From contig CAJTPK010000004.1 of assembly GCA_910578075.1 (NCBI GenBank), forward strand, positions 76,583-140,582: DNA of 64,000 bases, written 5' to 3'. The position numbers were made by a program, and so were the translations under genes. This DNA comes from an uncultured Muribaculaceae bacterium (lineage in GTDB: Bacteria > Bacteroidota > Bacteroidia > Bacteroidales > Muribaculaceae). The notes under the pieces are model-generated. The model saw nothing but the letters and a program-made list of their open reading frames with translations, made no database searches and was not told where the DNA came from. Below, piece by piece: positions 6,497 through 17,200 of this stretch (position 1 is its first letter; each line of letters starts with the position of its first letter).

Positions 6497-8332
6497 GTGA
6501 AAGATTTCTTTAAATTCATGCTGCGTTTTGCAGCTCCATATAAGTGGAATGTCATCATCAGCGTTTTTTTCAATCTGCTGACTGCTTTCCTTACCCTATT
6601 CTCGTTCGCTTTCATCATGCCTATCCTGAGGATGCTCTTCGGTCTTGACACCCAGGAGTATCACTACATGGAGTTTGGCTCTGCCAAGACAATGGAGGTG
6701 CTGAACAACAATCTCTATTATTATGTGTCGGAAATCATGACACAGAAGGGACCTTCGCTGACACTGCTGATTCTTTGCGGGGCTCTGACTGTGATGACTC
6801 TCCTGAAAGTGTTGTCGGGATATACAAGCGAATGGTTTACAATACCGATGCAGAACGGTGTCACGCGCGATATTCGCAACGCGATGTATCGTAAGATCGT
6901 ATCCCTACCCATCGGATTCTTTACCAATGAAAAGAAAGGTGACATAATGGCCCGTATGTCGGGTGACGTATCTGAGGTGCAGGTGTCGGTTATGTCGAGT
7001 ATCTTCAGTATGGTGAAATATCCGATCCTGATCATATCATACCTCTTCGGAATGATAGCCATCAGCTGGCAGCTAACGCTTTTTGTATTCATAATGCTGC
7101 CTGTGATAGGGGCTCTGCTCGGAGTGGTGGGACGACGGCTAAAACAGCAGAACCTGAAAGGGCAGCAGAGATTCGGCTCAATACTATCCAACATAGAGGA
7201 GACCATAGGCGGTCTGAGAATTGTGAAGGCATTCAATGCCGAAGGACAGATGGAGCGTAATTTCTCAGCCGAGACTGAGGATCTCTACCACATACACAAC
7301 TCCATGGGACGCCGATATACGTTGGCTCATCCTATGAGTGAATTTCTCGGCACCATGGCGGTGGCCGTGATCCTATGGTTCGGAGGCACACTTATCTTAT
7401 CAGGAAATTCCACCATCGATGCCTCCCAATTTATATACTTCATGGTGATTTTCTACAGCCTTATCAATCCTGCCAAGGAGTTGTCAAAAACTTCATACAC
7501 AATACAGAAAGGTATGGCAGCCATGGAGCGTATCGACAAAATCCTCGGTGCGGAGAATCCCATCCAGGATCCCGCCAATCCCAAAGAGCTTCCGGAAGAC
7601 AGGCGCAAAAGCTCGGTAAGCTTCAGGAACGTCTGCTTCAGCTATGATGGAGAGCGCGATGTGCTGTCGGATATAAACCTTGATGTAAGACCGGGCGAGA
7701 CGGTAGCTATCGTCGGTCAGTCAGGCTCGGGAAAATCAACCCTCGTTGATCTTATACCCCGCTTCTGGGACGTGGAACGTGGAGAGGTAATGGTGGATGG
7801 TATGAATGTGAAAGACCTGAGGGTAAAAGACCTGCGGTCGCTGATGGGCAATGTCAACCAGGAGGCGATACTCTTCAACGACACAATCTTCAATAACATC
7901 GCTTTCGGTGACAAGAACGCAACTTTAGAACAGGTTGAGGCTGCCGCACGAATCGCGAATGCCCATGAATTCATAGTCAATACGGAGGAAGGATACCAGA
8001 CAATGATTGGCGACCGCGGTTGCCGCCTGTCGGGTGGTCAACGCCAGAGAATCAGTATCGCAAGAGCCATACTCAAGAACCCGTCTATCCTCATTCTCGA
8101 TGAGGCCACATCCGCACTTGACACCGAAAGCGAGCGACTTGTGCAGGATGCTCTTGAGAAGCTGATGAAAGACCGCACAACAATCGTCATAGCCCATCGA
8201 TTGTCGACAATCGTAAATGCCGATAAGATATGTGTGCTCCATGAAGGCAGGATTGTGGAGACCGGAACCCATACCGAACTTATTGAACTCGGAGGGATAT
8301 ATAACCGCCTGGTGGAGATGCAGCAGGTGTGA
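6497..8332 (+). CDS. ABC transporter, fused permease and ATPase (MsbA-like lipid/peptide exporter)
   Basis: About 611 residues from the GTG at 6497, which gives the family-like opening MKDFFKFMLRFAAPYKWN; a TTG further up (6461) is too close to the promoter to be likely. Type I exporter half-transporter: six membrane helices over residues 20-325 and a nucleotide-binding domain over about 360-610 with Walker A GQSGSGKST, Q-loop NVNQEAILF, signature LSGGQRQR, Walker B ILILDEAT, D-loop SALD and H-loop IAHRLST. All ATPase motifs are intact, so the homodimer should hydrolyse ATP. MsbA-type proteins flip lipid A core; Bacteroidales carry several similar exporters, so the cargo is not certain. The next gene starts 18 bp downstream. 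Confidence 0.9.
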   Translation: MKDFFKFMLRFAAPYKWNVIISVFFNLLTAFLTLFSFAFIMPILRMLFGLDTQEYHYMEFGSAKTMEVLNNNLYYYVSEIMTQKGPSLTLLILCGALTVMTLLKVLSGYTSEWFTIPMQNGVTRDIRNAMYRKIVSLPIGFFTNEKKGDIMARMSGDVSEVQVSVMSSIFSMVKYPILIISYLFGMIAISWQLTLFVFIMLPVIGALLGVVGRRLKQQNLKGQQRFGSILSNIEETIGGLRIVKAFNAEGQMERNFSAETEDLYHIHNSMGRRYTLAHPMSEFLGTMAVAVILWFGGTLILSGNSTIDASQFIYFMVIFYSLINPAKELSKTSYTIQKGMAAMERIDKILGAENPIQDPANPKELPEDRRKSSVSFRNVCFSYDGERDVLSDINLDVRPGETVAIVGQSGSGKSTLVDLIPRFWDVERGEVMVDGMNVKDLRVKDLRSLMGNVNQEAILFNDTIFNNIAFGDKNATLEQVEAAARIANAHEFIVNTEEGYQTMIGDRGCRLSGGQRQRISIARAILKNPSILILDEATSALDTESERLVQDALEKLMKDRTTIVIAHRLSTIVNADKICVLHEGRIVETGTHTELIELGGIYNRLVEMQQV

Positions 8333-8350
8333 CATTCTAAAACAAATATT

Positions 8351-8920
8351 ATGGATGATAAAGATAAATTTGACAAACCATTGTCACCCGAAGATATAAC
8401 TAATCCGGAAGAGACGGCAGCTGAGACTCCGTCTTCAACTCCGGAAACATCAAGAGAGGAGAAAATCGAAACCGAATGGGCCAAAGCTCTTCATCTCGAC
8501 TATGATCCGGAAGAGGCTCGCCGACGCGCCGAGGAGATAAACTCACGGGCTTCGGCACAGACACCTCCTCCCATGCCAAATCAAGAGCAGCAGACTGCCA
8601 ACGAATGGCCTCCGCGTAATGAACCCCCGGCACCGGCTCCTCAACCATTCGAGAACGTTCCTCAACCGGCACCGTATCATCAACCAGAACCAATGCCACA
8701 GACCTACCTCGTATGGTCTGTGCTTGCAACCGTATTCTGCTGTCTGATTCCGGGAATTGTCGCGATAATATATAGCACCATGGTCAGCTCCAAATATTAC
8801 GCCAAGGATTACGAAGGCTCAAAGAAAGCCTCAGAGATGGCCCAATACTGGATCATCGCTTCCGTTGTGTTGGGTGTGATTACGGCTGCGGTTTATCTTC
8901 CCCTTTCTCTTTTAGCGTGA
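8351..8920 (+). CDS. CD225/dispanin-family membrane protein with Pro-rich cytosolic N-terminus
   Basis: 189 residues. The first 115 are acidic then proline/glutamine-rich (APQPFENVPQPAPYHQPEP) and probably disordered. The C-terminal 70 residues hold two membrane helices separated by YSTMVSSKYYAKDYEGSKKASEMAQYW, the CD225/dispanin signature (TYLVWSVLATVFCCLIPGI, then GD/DYEGA-type loop). Family members in bacteria are small inner-membrane proteins of unknown function. The gene is 18 bp after the exporter and overlaps the DUF2752 gene by 4 bp, so the three are likely co-transcribed and the two small membrane proteins translationally coupled. CD225-DUF2752 adjacency is common in Bacteroidales (from memory). 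Confidence 0.8.
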   Translation: MDDKDKFDKPLSPEDITNPEETAAETPSSTPETSREEKIETEWAKALHLDYDPEEARRRAEEINSRASAQTPPPMPNQEQQTANEWPPRNEPPAPAPQPFENVPQPAPYHQPEPMPQTYLVWSVLATVFCCLIPGIVAIIYSTMVSSKYYAKDYEGSKKASEMAQYWIIASVVLGVITAAVYLPLSLLA

Positions 8921-9300
8921 AAAAAACGGGTAATGTGAAAAAGAGTATCGTTTATATTGCGCTACTCATTGCCGTAGCTTTAATAGCCGCAGTCTATTTC
9001 ACCTTCGATCCGTCCACAACACGCTTCATGCCCCGATGCCTTTTCCATGAACTGACAGGATGGCAATGTCCGGGATGCGGCAGCCAAAGAATGCTTCATG
9101 CTCTCTTTCACGGCAATCTGCCTGAGGCATGGAACTACAACGCCTTTCTGCTATGTATTATTCCGCTTCTTATCCCGATGGTTTGGCTGGAAATTAACCG
9201 CAATAAGTATCCTTCGCTCTATATGCGCGTGCATTCCCTGCCGGTGACGATAACAGCTGTCGGAGCCATCATCGCATGGTGGATATTACGTAATTTATAA
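8917..9300 (+). CDS. DUF2752 membrane protein
   Basis: 127 residues from a GTG that overlaps the previous stop as GTGA. Layout: N-terminal helix (YIALLIAVALIAAVYF), then the DUF2752 core FMPRCLFHELTGWQCPGCGSQRMLHALFHGN with the CPGCGxxR cysteine pair, then two more helices. The CPGCG motif could bind a metal or form a disulfide at the membrane face; the family's function is not known. Coupled to the CD225 gene by start/stop overlap. Confidence 0.85.
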   Translation: MKKTGNVKKSIVYIALLIAVALIAAVYFTFDPSTTRFMPRCLFHELTGWQCPGCGSQRMLHALFHGNLPEAWNYNAFLLCIIPLLIPMVWLEINRNKYPSLYMRVHSLPVTITAVGAIIAWWILRNL

Positions 9301-9322
9301 TATTTATAATCCGCTTCCTGAT

Positions 9323-9847
9323 ATGTTTATAATCGGATATATGGCAAGTGGGAAAACCACATTCGGAAGAGCCCTTGCCCGACGCACCGGTCACGAATTC
9401 ATCGACCTTGATTTTTACATAGAGCAGCGGTTTCGCAAATCAATCGCTGACATATTCGCCGAAAAGGGGGAAGATGAGTTCCGGCGCATTGAAGCCGCGA
9501 TGCTTCGTGAAGCCGGAGAATTCGAGAATACCGTGGTATCCTGCGGTGGCGGCACGCCATGCTTTCACGACAACATGAACTACATGCTTTCACGCGGAGA
9601 CGTGATATGGCTCGAGGCATCACAGGAAAGAATAACCGAAAGGTTGATCATCAACAACGCCCGCCGACCGCTGATGCGCGGCAAGACACCGGAGGAAATA
9701 CGTCATTCTGTAGAGGAAGGTCTGGCGACACGGCATAAATGGTATTCGCTCGCCAACATCCGCTTCAACGGAGAACACCTTGAAGACAAACTTCAGATAG
9801 ACACCTCCGTCACCAACTTTCTGCAAACCTACAAATTCTCCAAATAG
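9323..9847 (+). CDS. aroK: Shikimate kinase
   Basis: 174 residues, normal family size. Phosphorylates shikimate at O3 with ATP in aromatic amino acid synthesis. P-loop GYMASGKT (5-12); shikimate-binding FIDLDFYIE (Asp28, Asp30); GEDEFRRIEA with the substrate-binding Arg; CGGGTPCF (about 74-81) for the glycine-rich shikimate site; lid and adenine-binding NNARRPLM. All key residues are present. Starts 22 bp after the DUF2752 stop, without its own obvious promoter. Confidence 0.93.
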   Translation: MFIIGYMASGKTTFGRALARRTGHEFIDLDFYIEQRFRKSIADIFAEKGEDEFRRIEAAMLREAGEFENTVVSCGGGTPCFHDNMNYMLSRGDVIWLEASQERITERLIINNARRPLMRGKTPEEIRHSVEEGLATRHKWYSLANIRFNGEHLEDKLQIDTSVTNFLQTYKFSK

Positions 9848-9854
9848 AGGAGTA

Positions 9855-9897
9855 AGAGTCCGTCCCCTAAAGCCAAATTTTTTATGAGACGGACTCT
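9855..9897. repeat. GAGTCC-type dispersed hairpin repeat, copy 2 (possible terminator)
   Basis: AGAGTCCGTC (9855-9864) and GACGGACTCT (9888-9897) form a perfect 10-bp stem with a 23-nt loop containing TTTTTTATGA. It directly follows aroK and could act as a terminator, although T residues are in the loop and not after the stem. The right half reads TTTTATGAGACGGACTCTAA, as at 3809 and 25145. Confidence 0.75.
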
Positions 9898-9959
9898 AAA
9901 TTTTGATAATCTAAATATAAATATTAATTTAGAGGGTTAATACCTACTTATTGATACTT

Positions 9960-11063
9960 ATGACAAATTCCAAAGAAGAAATGGATCTCGAACCCAAAGA
10001 GATGGTTGAGGTTCTCGAAAACGAATGTCCGGCTATCCGTATTGGTATAGTGGCAAACTATTCCGATGGTTATGAGACCCGTATGCTTCTGACTCCGGAG
10101 GCCTGCGGAATGCTTACATCCGGTGGTATAAAGGTCTGCATGGAAGCCGGTTCGGGCAGCGACATCAGTTTTTCGGATGAGAAATATGCCGAATACGGTG
10201 TTAAGATCGTAACCCGCGATGAGGCTCTGCAATCTCCTGTGGTGCTTTGCTACACTCCCCTTAAGGCAAAAGACATAAAAAAGATGCAGAAAGGGGCGGC
10301 TTTGCTCTGCATGATGGATAATATTCTTTTTGAGGAATCCACAATAAAAGCATTGCTTGAACGCCGCATCGCCACAGGTTGTTTCGACAATATGTACAGC
10401 CATAACGATGAACCTGTTTTCGCCAATATTATCGACGAGATAGATGGCCGCGCAGCCATCATGTATGTTGAGGAGGCTCTTTCATATCTCGGTGGAGGAA
10501 AGGGTGTGCTTCTCGCAGGCGTTGCAGGTATCAATCCCTGTGAGGTTCTGCTGATCGGCATGGGCAACGACATGATAGCTGCATCAAAAGCTGCTGCGGC
10601 TGTAGGCGCGCGCGTGACGCTGATGGATAACGACACCTCGACTTTGCAGGTTGCAAAAGATATCGTAGGTCCGCTTGTGGAGACTATAGCCGTGCATCCA
10701 AGAGTGCTTTACAACCGCGTCAAGACCGCAGATGTGATAATAATGGGAAATACCACACGTCCATTCGAATTCCCCAACAACCTCAAGGCTGCGATGAAAG
10801 AAAACGCTTATGTGCTTGACATGAACGAGACTCATCCCTCGGTATGCGTGCCTCGCACAGTAGCCATGGCTCTTTCCAACGCACTTGTTAATTTCTTTGA
10901 CGAGATGGCTATCAAGAATGGTTTTTACGGAATGGTGGCAACTACTCCGGGAGTCCAATTCGGAATAGTTACATTTGAGGGTAAACTCGTCGACAAACTC
11001 ATTGGCAGTTACCTCGGAATGCCGAGCGTCGACATAAACGTGATGCTTTCGGCGGCAAATTAA
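9960..11063 (+). CDS. Alanine dehydrogenase/PNT-family protein, catalytic residues not conserved
   Basis: 367 residues from ATG 9960 (the upstream in-frame TTG is unlikely). The fold is that of alanine dehydrogenase and transhydrogenase alpha: N-terminal AlaDh_PNT_N (about 25-150: RIGIVANYSDGYETRMLLTPEA, GSGSDISFSDEKYAEYG) and Rossmann AlaDh_PNT_C (about 165-345: GVAGINPCEVLLIGMGNDMIAA-type). Against known AlaDH, the active-site Lys and the catalytic His of the FTYLHLA strand are replaced (here LQSPVVLCYTPLKAKD), and the nucleotide loop is G200-M-G-N-D-M rather than GxGxxG. It ends FGIVTFEGKLVDKLIGSYLG. Function is thus uncertain: it may be a divergent amino-acid or imine dehydrogenase or a non-catalytic NAD-binding protein. 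It follows the hairpin repeat; the next gene begins 22 bp later. Confidence 0.75.
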   Translation: MTNSKEEMDLEPKEMVEVLENECPAIRIGIVANYSDGYETRMLLTPEACGMLTSGGIKVCMEAGSGSDISFSDEKYAEYGVKIVTRDEALQSPVVLCYTPLKAKDIKKMQKGAALLCMMDNILFEESTIKALLERRIATGCFDNMYSHNDEPVFANIIDEIDGRAAIMYVEEALSYLGGGKGVLLAGVAGINPCEVLLIGMGNDMIAASKAAAAVGARVTLMDNDTSTLQVAKDIVGPLVETIAVHPRVLYNRVKTADVIIMGNTTRPFEFPNNLKAAMKENAYVLDMNETHPSVCVPRTVAMALSNALVNFFDEMAIKNGFYGMVATTPGVQFGIVTFEGKLVDKLIGSYLGMPSVDINVMLSAAN

Positions 11064-11085
11064 GAAGTTGTAGAGTCCACTAAAA

Positions 11086-12177
11086 ATGGTTCAAGAGAGG
11101 AAGAATCTCATCCATATCATACCATCCAACAAATGGGGAGGGACACAGAGCTATGCCCTTGACATCTGCCGTCATTACCATGAGGCAGGGTGGCAGGTTA
11201 CAGTGCTGACACGTAACGCTGTGGGCGTGGACGCCCCATTTGCCGATGCCGGGATAGAGCTTCTACATGCGCCTGTGGCAGGATTCCTCGACATTGCATC
11301 CGCCATGACCTTGGCGTCAAAACTCAAGCAGACTTCCTCCCTCACCGTCATACACACCCACCGCTACCGCGATGCCTTTACGGCTCTTCTCGCCAAGAAG
11401 CTCGCCAAGCGTCCGGACATCAAGGTTGTCACCACGCGCCATGCCGTAAGACGCGGGCGAAACACGCGCATCTTCAGAAAAATGTATTCTATGGTTGACG
11501 CGCATATATTTGTTTCGCGACTGGCATATGACAGCTTCCGACACTCCCTAAACGGAGAAATACAACTTCCGGAAAAGAGGGTGCATATACTTCACAATAG
11601 CCTCAACGTGCCCGACATCATCCCTTCGGAAGAACCAGCACATGGACCGATCGTTGCATTATACCAGGGTTCGATTGTGAAAGGGAAAGGGGTTGAACAT
11701 CTGATAGATGCAATGGAGCTGCTAAAAGGCAGCAAACTCCGGCTACGCATCTCCGGATTGGGAAATCCTGATTATCTTGATATCCTGCGCCGCAGGGCGA
11801 TGCAACGGGATGTGATGGATTCTATCGACTGGAATATAAAAACGGCTCCATCATCGGAAGCCTGCGCGGAAGCGCATTTCGGGGTGGTTCCATCATCCGA
11901 ACGCGAGGCTTTCAGCCTTGAGAGCCTCCGCTTCATGTCAGCCGGGAGAGCACAGGTGACAACATGCAACGGCGCACAGAAGGAATACCTTGACAACGGA
12001 CGCACCGCTCTGCTTGTGGAGCCATCCGACACCCAAGCCTTGGCTGACGCGATGCTTAAACTTGCCGGTGAGCGGGACTTGCGTACGGCAATAGGCACCG
12101 AGGCTTATAAAGAATACAAAAACCACCTTTCGTGGTCTCATTTTATAAACACTTTAAATAAAATCTATATAGAATGA
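11086..12177 (+). CDS. Glycosyltransferase family 4, GT-B fold
   Basis: 363 residues without membrane segments. N-terminal acceptor domain opens with [21 protein letters not shown] (the GG-x-Q/E loop of GT4), then [20 protein letters not shown]. The C-terminal donor domain has [20 protein letters not shown] and the nucleotide-sugar EX7E region [17 protein letters not shown] (Glu-x7-Glu). First gene of a four-gene operon whose other members make GDP-fucose and a DUF2723 transferase, each overlapping by 4 bp; a fucosyl- or mannosyltransferase using a GDP-sugar is the natural inference, not proven by sequence. Its leader (TAAGAAGTTG then AGAGTCCACTAAAA) combines both repeat-type leader motifs. 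Confidence 0.85.
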   Translation: MVQERKNLIHIIPSNKWGGTQSYALDICRHYHEAGWQVTVLTRNAVGVDAPFADAGIELLHAPVAGFLDIASAMTLASKLKQTSSLTVIHTHRYRDAFTALLAKKLAKRPDIKVVTTRHAVRRGRNTRIFRKMYSMVDAHIFVSRLAYDSFRHSLNGEIQLPEKRVHILHNSLNVPDIIPSEEPAHGPIVALYQGSIVKGKGVEHLIDAMELLKGSKLRLRISGLGNPDYLDILRRRAMQRDVMDSIDWNIKTAPSSEACAEAHFGVVPSSEREAFSLESLRFMSAGRAQVTTCNGAQKEYLDNGRTALLVEPSDTQALADAMLKLAGERDLRTAIGTEAYKEYKNHLSWSHFINTLNKIYIE

Positions 12178-13262
12178 AGAAAGCCCTTATCACTGGAGTA
12201 ACAGGTCAGGACGGTTCCTACCTCTCCGAACTTCTTATTTCCAAAGGATATGATGTGCATGGCACGATACGACGCAGTTCAACGGATTACCGCGAGCGAA
12301 TCACCCATCTGGAGGGTCATCCAAACTTTCATCTGCATTATGCCGACATGGCTGACTCCATGAGCCTGATAAAGGTCATCATGGATGTGAAGCCCGATGA
12401 GATATACAACCTTGCAGCCCAAAGCCATGTTCAGGTATCGTTTGATGTGCCTGAATACACAGCCAACACCGATGCAACCGGAGTGCTCCGTGTGCTTGAG
12501 GCTGTGCGCCAGGCAGGTCTCGCCGATAAATGCCGCATATACCAGGCTTCCACATCGGAGCTCTATGGCAAGGTGGAGGAAGTGCCGCAGAATGAAAACA
12601 CTCCTTTCCATCCCTACAGCCCATACGCTGTCGCAAAGCTTTATGGCTACTGGATCGTAAAGGAATACCGTGAGGCGTATAATATGTATTGCTGCTCCGG
12701 AATTCTCTTCAACCATGAGTCGGAACGTCGTGGCGAGACATTCGTAACCCGTAAGATTACCTTGGCTGCTGCGCGTATAGCTCAGGGAAAGCAGGACAAA
12801 CTATACCTTGGCAACCTGTCATCCCTGCGCGACTGGGGATATGCTCCGGATTATGTTGAGTGCATGTGGCTGATGCTCCAGCAGGAAAAACCGGAGGATT
12901 TTGTTATAGCAACCGGCAAACAGCATTCAGTGCGCGAGTTCGCCACGCTGGCATTCGCTCGTGCCGGAATAATCCTCCGCTGGGAAGGCGAAGGTGCCGA
13001 TGAGAAAGGAATCGATGTATCCTCCGGCAAGGTGCTGGTGGAGGTATCACCGGATTTCTATCGTCCCACGGATGTGGTGAATCTATGGGGTGACCCGACA
13101 AAGGCCAAGGCTCTGTTAGGTTGGAATCCGACAAAGACAACATTCGAGGATCTTGTAAACCGCATGGTCGACTCTGACATGCAGAAAGTGGCTGTGGAAC
13201 GCGCTTCAGAACATGTGCGCACAAATCTTGAGGAATATCTTGAGAAAGGAATAGTAAAATGA
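12174..13262 (+). CDS. gmd: GDP-mannose 4,6-dehydratase
   Basis: 362 residues. Converts GDP-D-mannose to GDP-4-keto-6-deoxymannose, first step to GDP-L-fucose. N-terminal NADP Rossmann motif [39 protein letters not shown]; catalytic T-S and YxxxK in STSELYGK and [30 protein letters not shown] and WGYAPDYVE are diagnostic of Gmd. All catalytic residues present. Overlaps the GT4 gene and fcl by 4 bp on either side (ATGA). Confidence 0.96.
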   Translation: MKKALITGVTGQDGSYLSELLISKGYDVHGTIRRSSTDYRERITHLEGHPNFHLHYADMADSMSLIKVIMDVKPDEIYNLAAQSHVQVSFDVPEYTANTDATGVLRVLEAVRQAGLADKCRIYQASTSELYGKVEEVPQNENTPFHPYSPYAVAKLYGYWIVKEYREAYNMYCCSGILFNHESERRGETFVTRKITLAAARIAQGKQDKLYLGNLSSLRDWGYAPDYVECMWLMLQQEKPEDFVIATGKQHSVREFATLAFARAGIILRWEGEGADEKGIDVSSGKVLVEVSPDFYRPTDVVNLWGDPTKAKALLGWNPTKTTFEDLVNRMVDSDMQKVAVERASEHVRTNLEEYLEKGIVK

Positions 13263-14200
13263 AAAAAGATTCAAAAATATACGTTGCGGGACACCGTGGG
13301 ATGGTAGGATCCGCGATAGTAAGGGAACTTGAAAGACAAGGATACCATAATATCGTGACCCGCACACATGCCGAGCTCGACCTCACTGACCAAAGGGCGG
13401 TGAATGAATTCTTTGAAACCGAGAAACCTGAATATGTGTTTTTAGCAGCGGCAAAGGTCGGCGGTATAGAAGCCAACGACAAGGCACCCGCTGATTTCAT
13501 GTATCAGAACATGATGCTGGAGATGAATGTAATCAACGCTGCATGGCGCAATGGATGCAGCAAACTCGAATTTCTCGGTTCATCGTGCATCTATCCCCGC
13601 ATGGCTCCCCAGCCCATGCCCGAATCCTGCCTGCTGACATCTTCTCTTGAGAAAACAAACGAGGCGTATGCCCTCGCCAAAATCTCTGGTCTCAAATATT
13701 GTGAATATCTTAACCGTCAGTATGGCACGGATTTCATCTCCGTTATGCCTACCAATCTTTACGGTCCCAACGACAATTACCATCCCACCCATTCACATGT
13801 TTTGCCGGCACTCATCCGACGTTTCCATGAAGCGAAGGAAAACGGTGCGGAGAGTGTGACATGCTGGGGCGATGGCTCGCCGCTGCGTGAATTCCTCTAT
13901 GTCGATGACCTCGCGAACCTGTGCGTATTCCTCATGAATAACTATTCCGGAAATGAGACAGTCAATGCAGGCAGCGGGAAAGAGTTGACAATAAAAGAGT
14001 TGACAGAGCTTGTGGCTGAGACCGTCGGATTCACAGGCAGAATCGAGTGGGATTCATCAAAACCCAATGGAACACCCCGTAAACTTCTGGATGTATCGAA
14101 AGCTACTTCACTCGGATGGACATACCGCACAGAACTCCGTGATGGCATAGCATTGGCTTATGAAGACTTTCTCAACAATCCGATGCGTGCGGAAAGATGA
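13259..14200 (+). CDS. fcl: GDP-L-fucose synthase (epimerase/reductase)
   Basis: 313 residues, standard length. Catalyses 3,5-epimerisation and NADPH reduction giving GDP-L-fucose. Signature segments: [17 protein letters not shown] (GxxGxxG), [30 protein letters not shown], catalytic YALAKISG (Tyr-x3-Lys), [11 protein letters not shown] and HVLPALIRR. Gmd product is its substrate, and the 4-bp overlaps with gmd and the DUF2723 gene indicate one transcript. GDP-fucose in gut Bacteroidales feeds capsules and O-glycans; here the neighbouring DUF2723 gene points to glycoproteins. Confidence 0.96.
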   Translation: MKKDSKIYVAGHRGMVGSAIVRELERQGYHNIVTRTHAELDLTDQRAVNEFFETEKPEYVFLAAAKVGGIEANDKAPADFMYQNMMLEMNVINAAWRNGCSKLEFLGSSCIYPRMAPQPMPESCLLTSSLEKTNEAYALAKISGLKYCEYLNRQYGTDFISVMPTNLYGPNDNYHPTHSHVLPALIRRFHEAKENGAESVTCWGDGSPLREFLYVDDLANLCVFLMNNYSGNETVNAGSGKELTIKELTELVAETVGFTGRIEWDSSKPNGTPRKLLDVSKATSLGWTYRTELRDGIALAYEDFLNNPMRAER

Positions 14201-17200
14201 TCCATGGGGAGAGAAATATTGATAGAATTGTGTCGTGGGGGGTGTTTTTCATCCTCCTCGTCACGTATTGGCTGACAGTTGCGCCGACGGTATCATATTG
14301 GGACTGTCCGGAATATGTGTCGGCAGCATGGAAACTGGAAGTAGGACATCCTCCTGGTAATCCCACCTGGATGCTTGTGGAGCGGGTGGTGACAATGCTC
14401 GCTCCGTCAGGACACTATGCCGCATTGCTTGTGAATCTCTCAAGCGGGCTATTCACGGCTTTCGCGGGATTTTTCCTCGCAAAAGCTCTTTTCGCAGCTT
14501 CTGGATGGATACTCGGTGAGCTGAAACCAAAAGGGAATCCTCTGATTATCCGTTCCGTGACATCTTTGACCGGTGCGTTGGCTTTCGGATGGTGCGACTC
14601 TGCCTGGTATTCCGCAGTTGAGGCGGAAGTGTATGCCATGTCAATATTCATGACATCACTGTGCGTATGGATAATGGTGAAATGGGCTTTCTGTCATACG
14701 CAGCCGATGTCAACCCGCTATCTGATATTGCTCGCATATCTCTTCGGCTTATCTCTTGGTATCCATCAGCTGAACCTGCTGTGCATCCCGGCATTAGCCA
14801 TAATATGGGGTATCAAGCGAAAGGTTAGGACATGGTGGAAAGTAGCCTCTTTGTTTGTGCTGTCGTTGGTTGTTGTGGGATGTATTCTTGCCGGTATTAT
14901 GCCATCCACAATAGCGATCGCGGCTGAAATGGAGCTGATAGCCGTCAACACATTCGGTCTCCCATTCCTGAGCGGGGTCATCGCTTATGTGACCATGCTT
15001 GGACTCAGCCTTCTGATAGCATTGGCTGTCACTTCAAGATCCGACAACCGAGGCGTGCTTGCAGCCTCGGTATTTCCGCCTGTGTTTCTCTCCGGGATAT
15101 TTATATTTTCAAGCAACTTCGCGGTAGGTGCTGCAATGAGCGCCATCGCATCGCTATTGCTTGTCAGAGGACACAATTTCTCGCCTCGCCGGCTCAACAT
15201 ATGTATGTGGATGCTGGCGATGCTGCTCACAGGATATGCCTCTTACGCAATCATTCCCATCAGGGGAGGCATCCCGTCTCCTGCAAATTCAACAATGCCG
15301 GGGGATCCATTCTCATTCGCATCATACCAGGCAAGGGAACAATACGGAGGCGCTCCTTTGCTATATGGACACACGCCTTTCAGCAAAGAGATGCTGAAAG
15401 AGGAACATGGTTCCGGAAACGGTTTGCCGTCATACCGCAGAGTGGTGCTCGAACCTCAGCATCCCATCGTGACAGCGAAGGAACAAGGCGCGTCTCTTTC
15501 CGATCCTTACAGAATGCTGACTCACGATGATTCGGCATTCAATAAAAAAGCCTTGGAGCAAGATGGCGATGCATATGTGGTGAGGAGCTACACAGTAAAG
15601 CCTGTGCTCACACCGGAGCTGAACATGTGGTTCCCACGCATAACGAGTCGCGATCCGGCAGACCTGCCATGTTTCGCGGACTGGACGGGTATGAAGCGAA
15701 GCAACATGACTGAAGTTGTGGTAAGCGAGGCGATTGATTCAACAGGAAACTACGTTAACAAGCTTTCTGCCGACGGATCACGACATAAGAAAAAATCATA
15801 CAGACCCACATATGCCCAGTCTTTGAAAATGTTGCTTACCTATCAGACCGGATACATGTATTTCCGCTATCTTCTATGGAACTTCATGGGGCGACAAAAT
15901 GATGAGCATTCCACCGGCGAGGTGGAACACGGCAATTTCATCACCGGCTTCACGGCGATCGATAATCTTATGCTCGGTGCGGAAGATGCGTTGCCTTCGA
16001 GAATAGGCAGAAACAACAAGGGGCGAAACAGCTATTTTCTGCTTCCGTTCCTACTCGGCATCGCGGGTATAGTTACTTTATGCGCTTCCGGGAAAAGGGG
16101 ACACAAGGCATGCCTTGCCATTGCAATGCTATTCGTGATGACAGGTATTGCGATTGTGGTTTACCTCAATCAAGCTCCGGGAGAACCACGCGAACGGGAT
16201 TATTCCTTCCTTGGCTCATACCTTGCTTTCGCTGCATGGATTGGATTCGGAGCCTTCGGATTGCTCAGGATCGCGGGGAAATATGCCCTCGCGGCAGCCT
16301 CGATACCGCTGTTTGCCGTAGTATGGATGTGTGTTGAGAATTATGACGACCACGACCGTTCCGGAAGATACGCGGCATCAAGAATCGCATCCAATATTCT
16401 CAATTCCCTTCCGGAGGATGCCATAATATTCGTTGACGGAGACAACGCGACATTTCCGCTCTGGTATTCCCAGGAGGTGGAAGGGATAAGGAAAGATGTG
16501 CGTGTGGTGAATCTTGCATATCTGTCAATGCCTCAATATGCCACCGCCCAGATGAAAGACTGGGACGGCTCGAAAGGAATTGCAACCACTCTTAAAAGAA
16601 AAGATATTATCTATGGCGCTTTGCAGTTCCCGAGAATTTCAGATTCGTCCTGCGATTCTGTTGTGGATGCATCTGTCATGCTGCGGGAACTCGCAGAATC
16701 TGCCGCATCAGGTAAACCGGAATGCAATTACAGACGTATCCGCATAATGGATGGAGATAATAATTCCTTCATATTTCCCATCGGCAATATTGCCAAAGTG
16801 GAAGGTGGAAAAGGACTCGACTTCCGGAAACTGATGATACTTGATATCATTTCCACAAATGCACAAGCAGATAAGCCCCGCCCCATATATTGGCATCAAT
16901 GTCTTCCGATGCGCCATTACATCGGACTTGACAGCACCAGCTCCGCCGGACTGTTTGCCAGAAGATTCGGAAGATATTCCGCCATCGAAAGGGAAAAAGA
17001 ATATACCGAAGGTCTTGAAAACCTTCTTCCTCCGAACAGGCTTGATCGCGATGTTTATCTTGATGGGGCACCGGCTAACCAGATAAGCGCGCATCGCGCC
17101 GGATTGCTTCTCGCTGCAAAAGATATGATACGCTCAGGCAAAATAAAAACGGCATTGAGGCTTGTCATGGCTGCGGATTCTCTTATGGGATCAGATCCCC

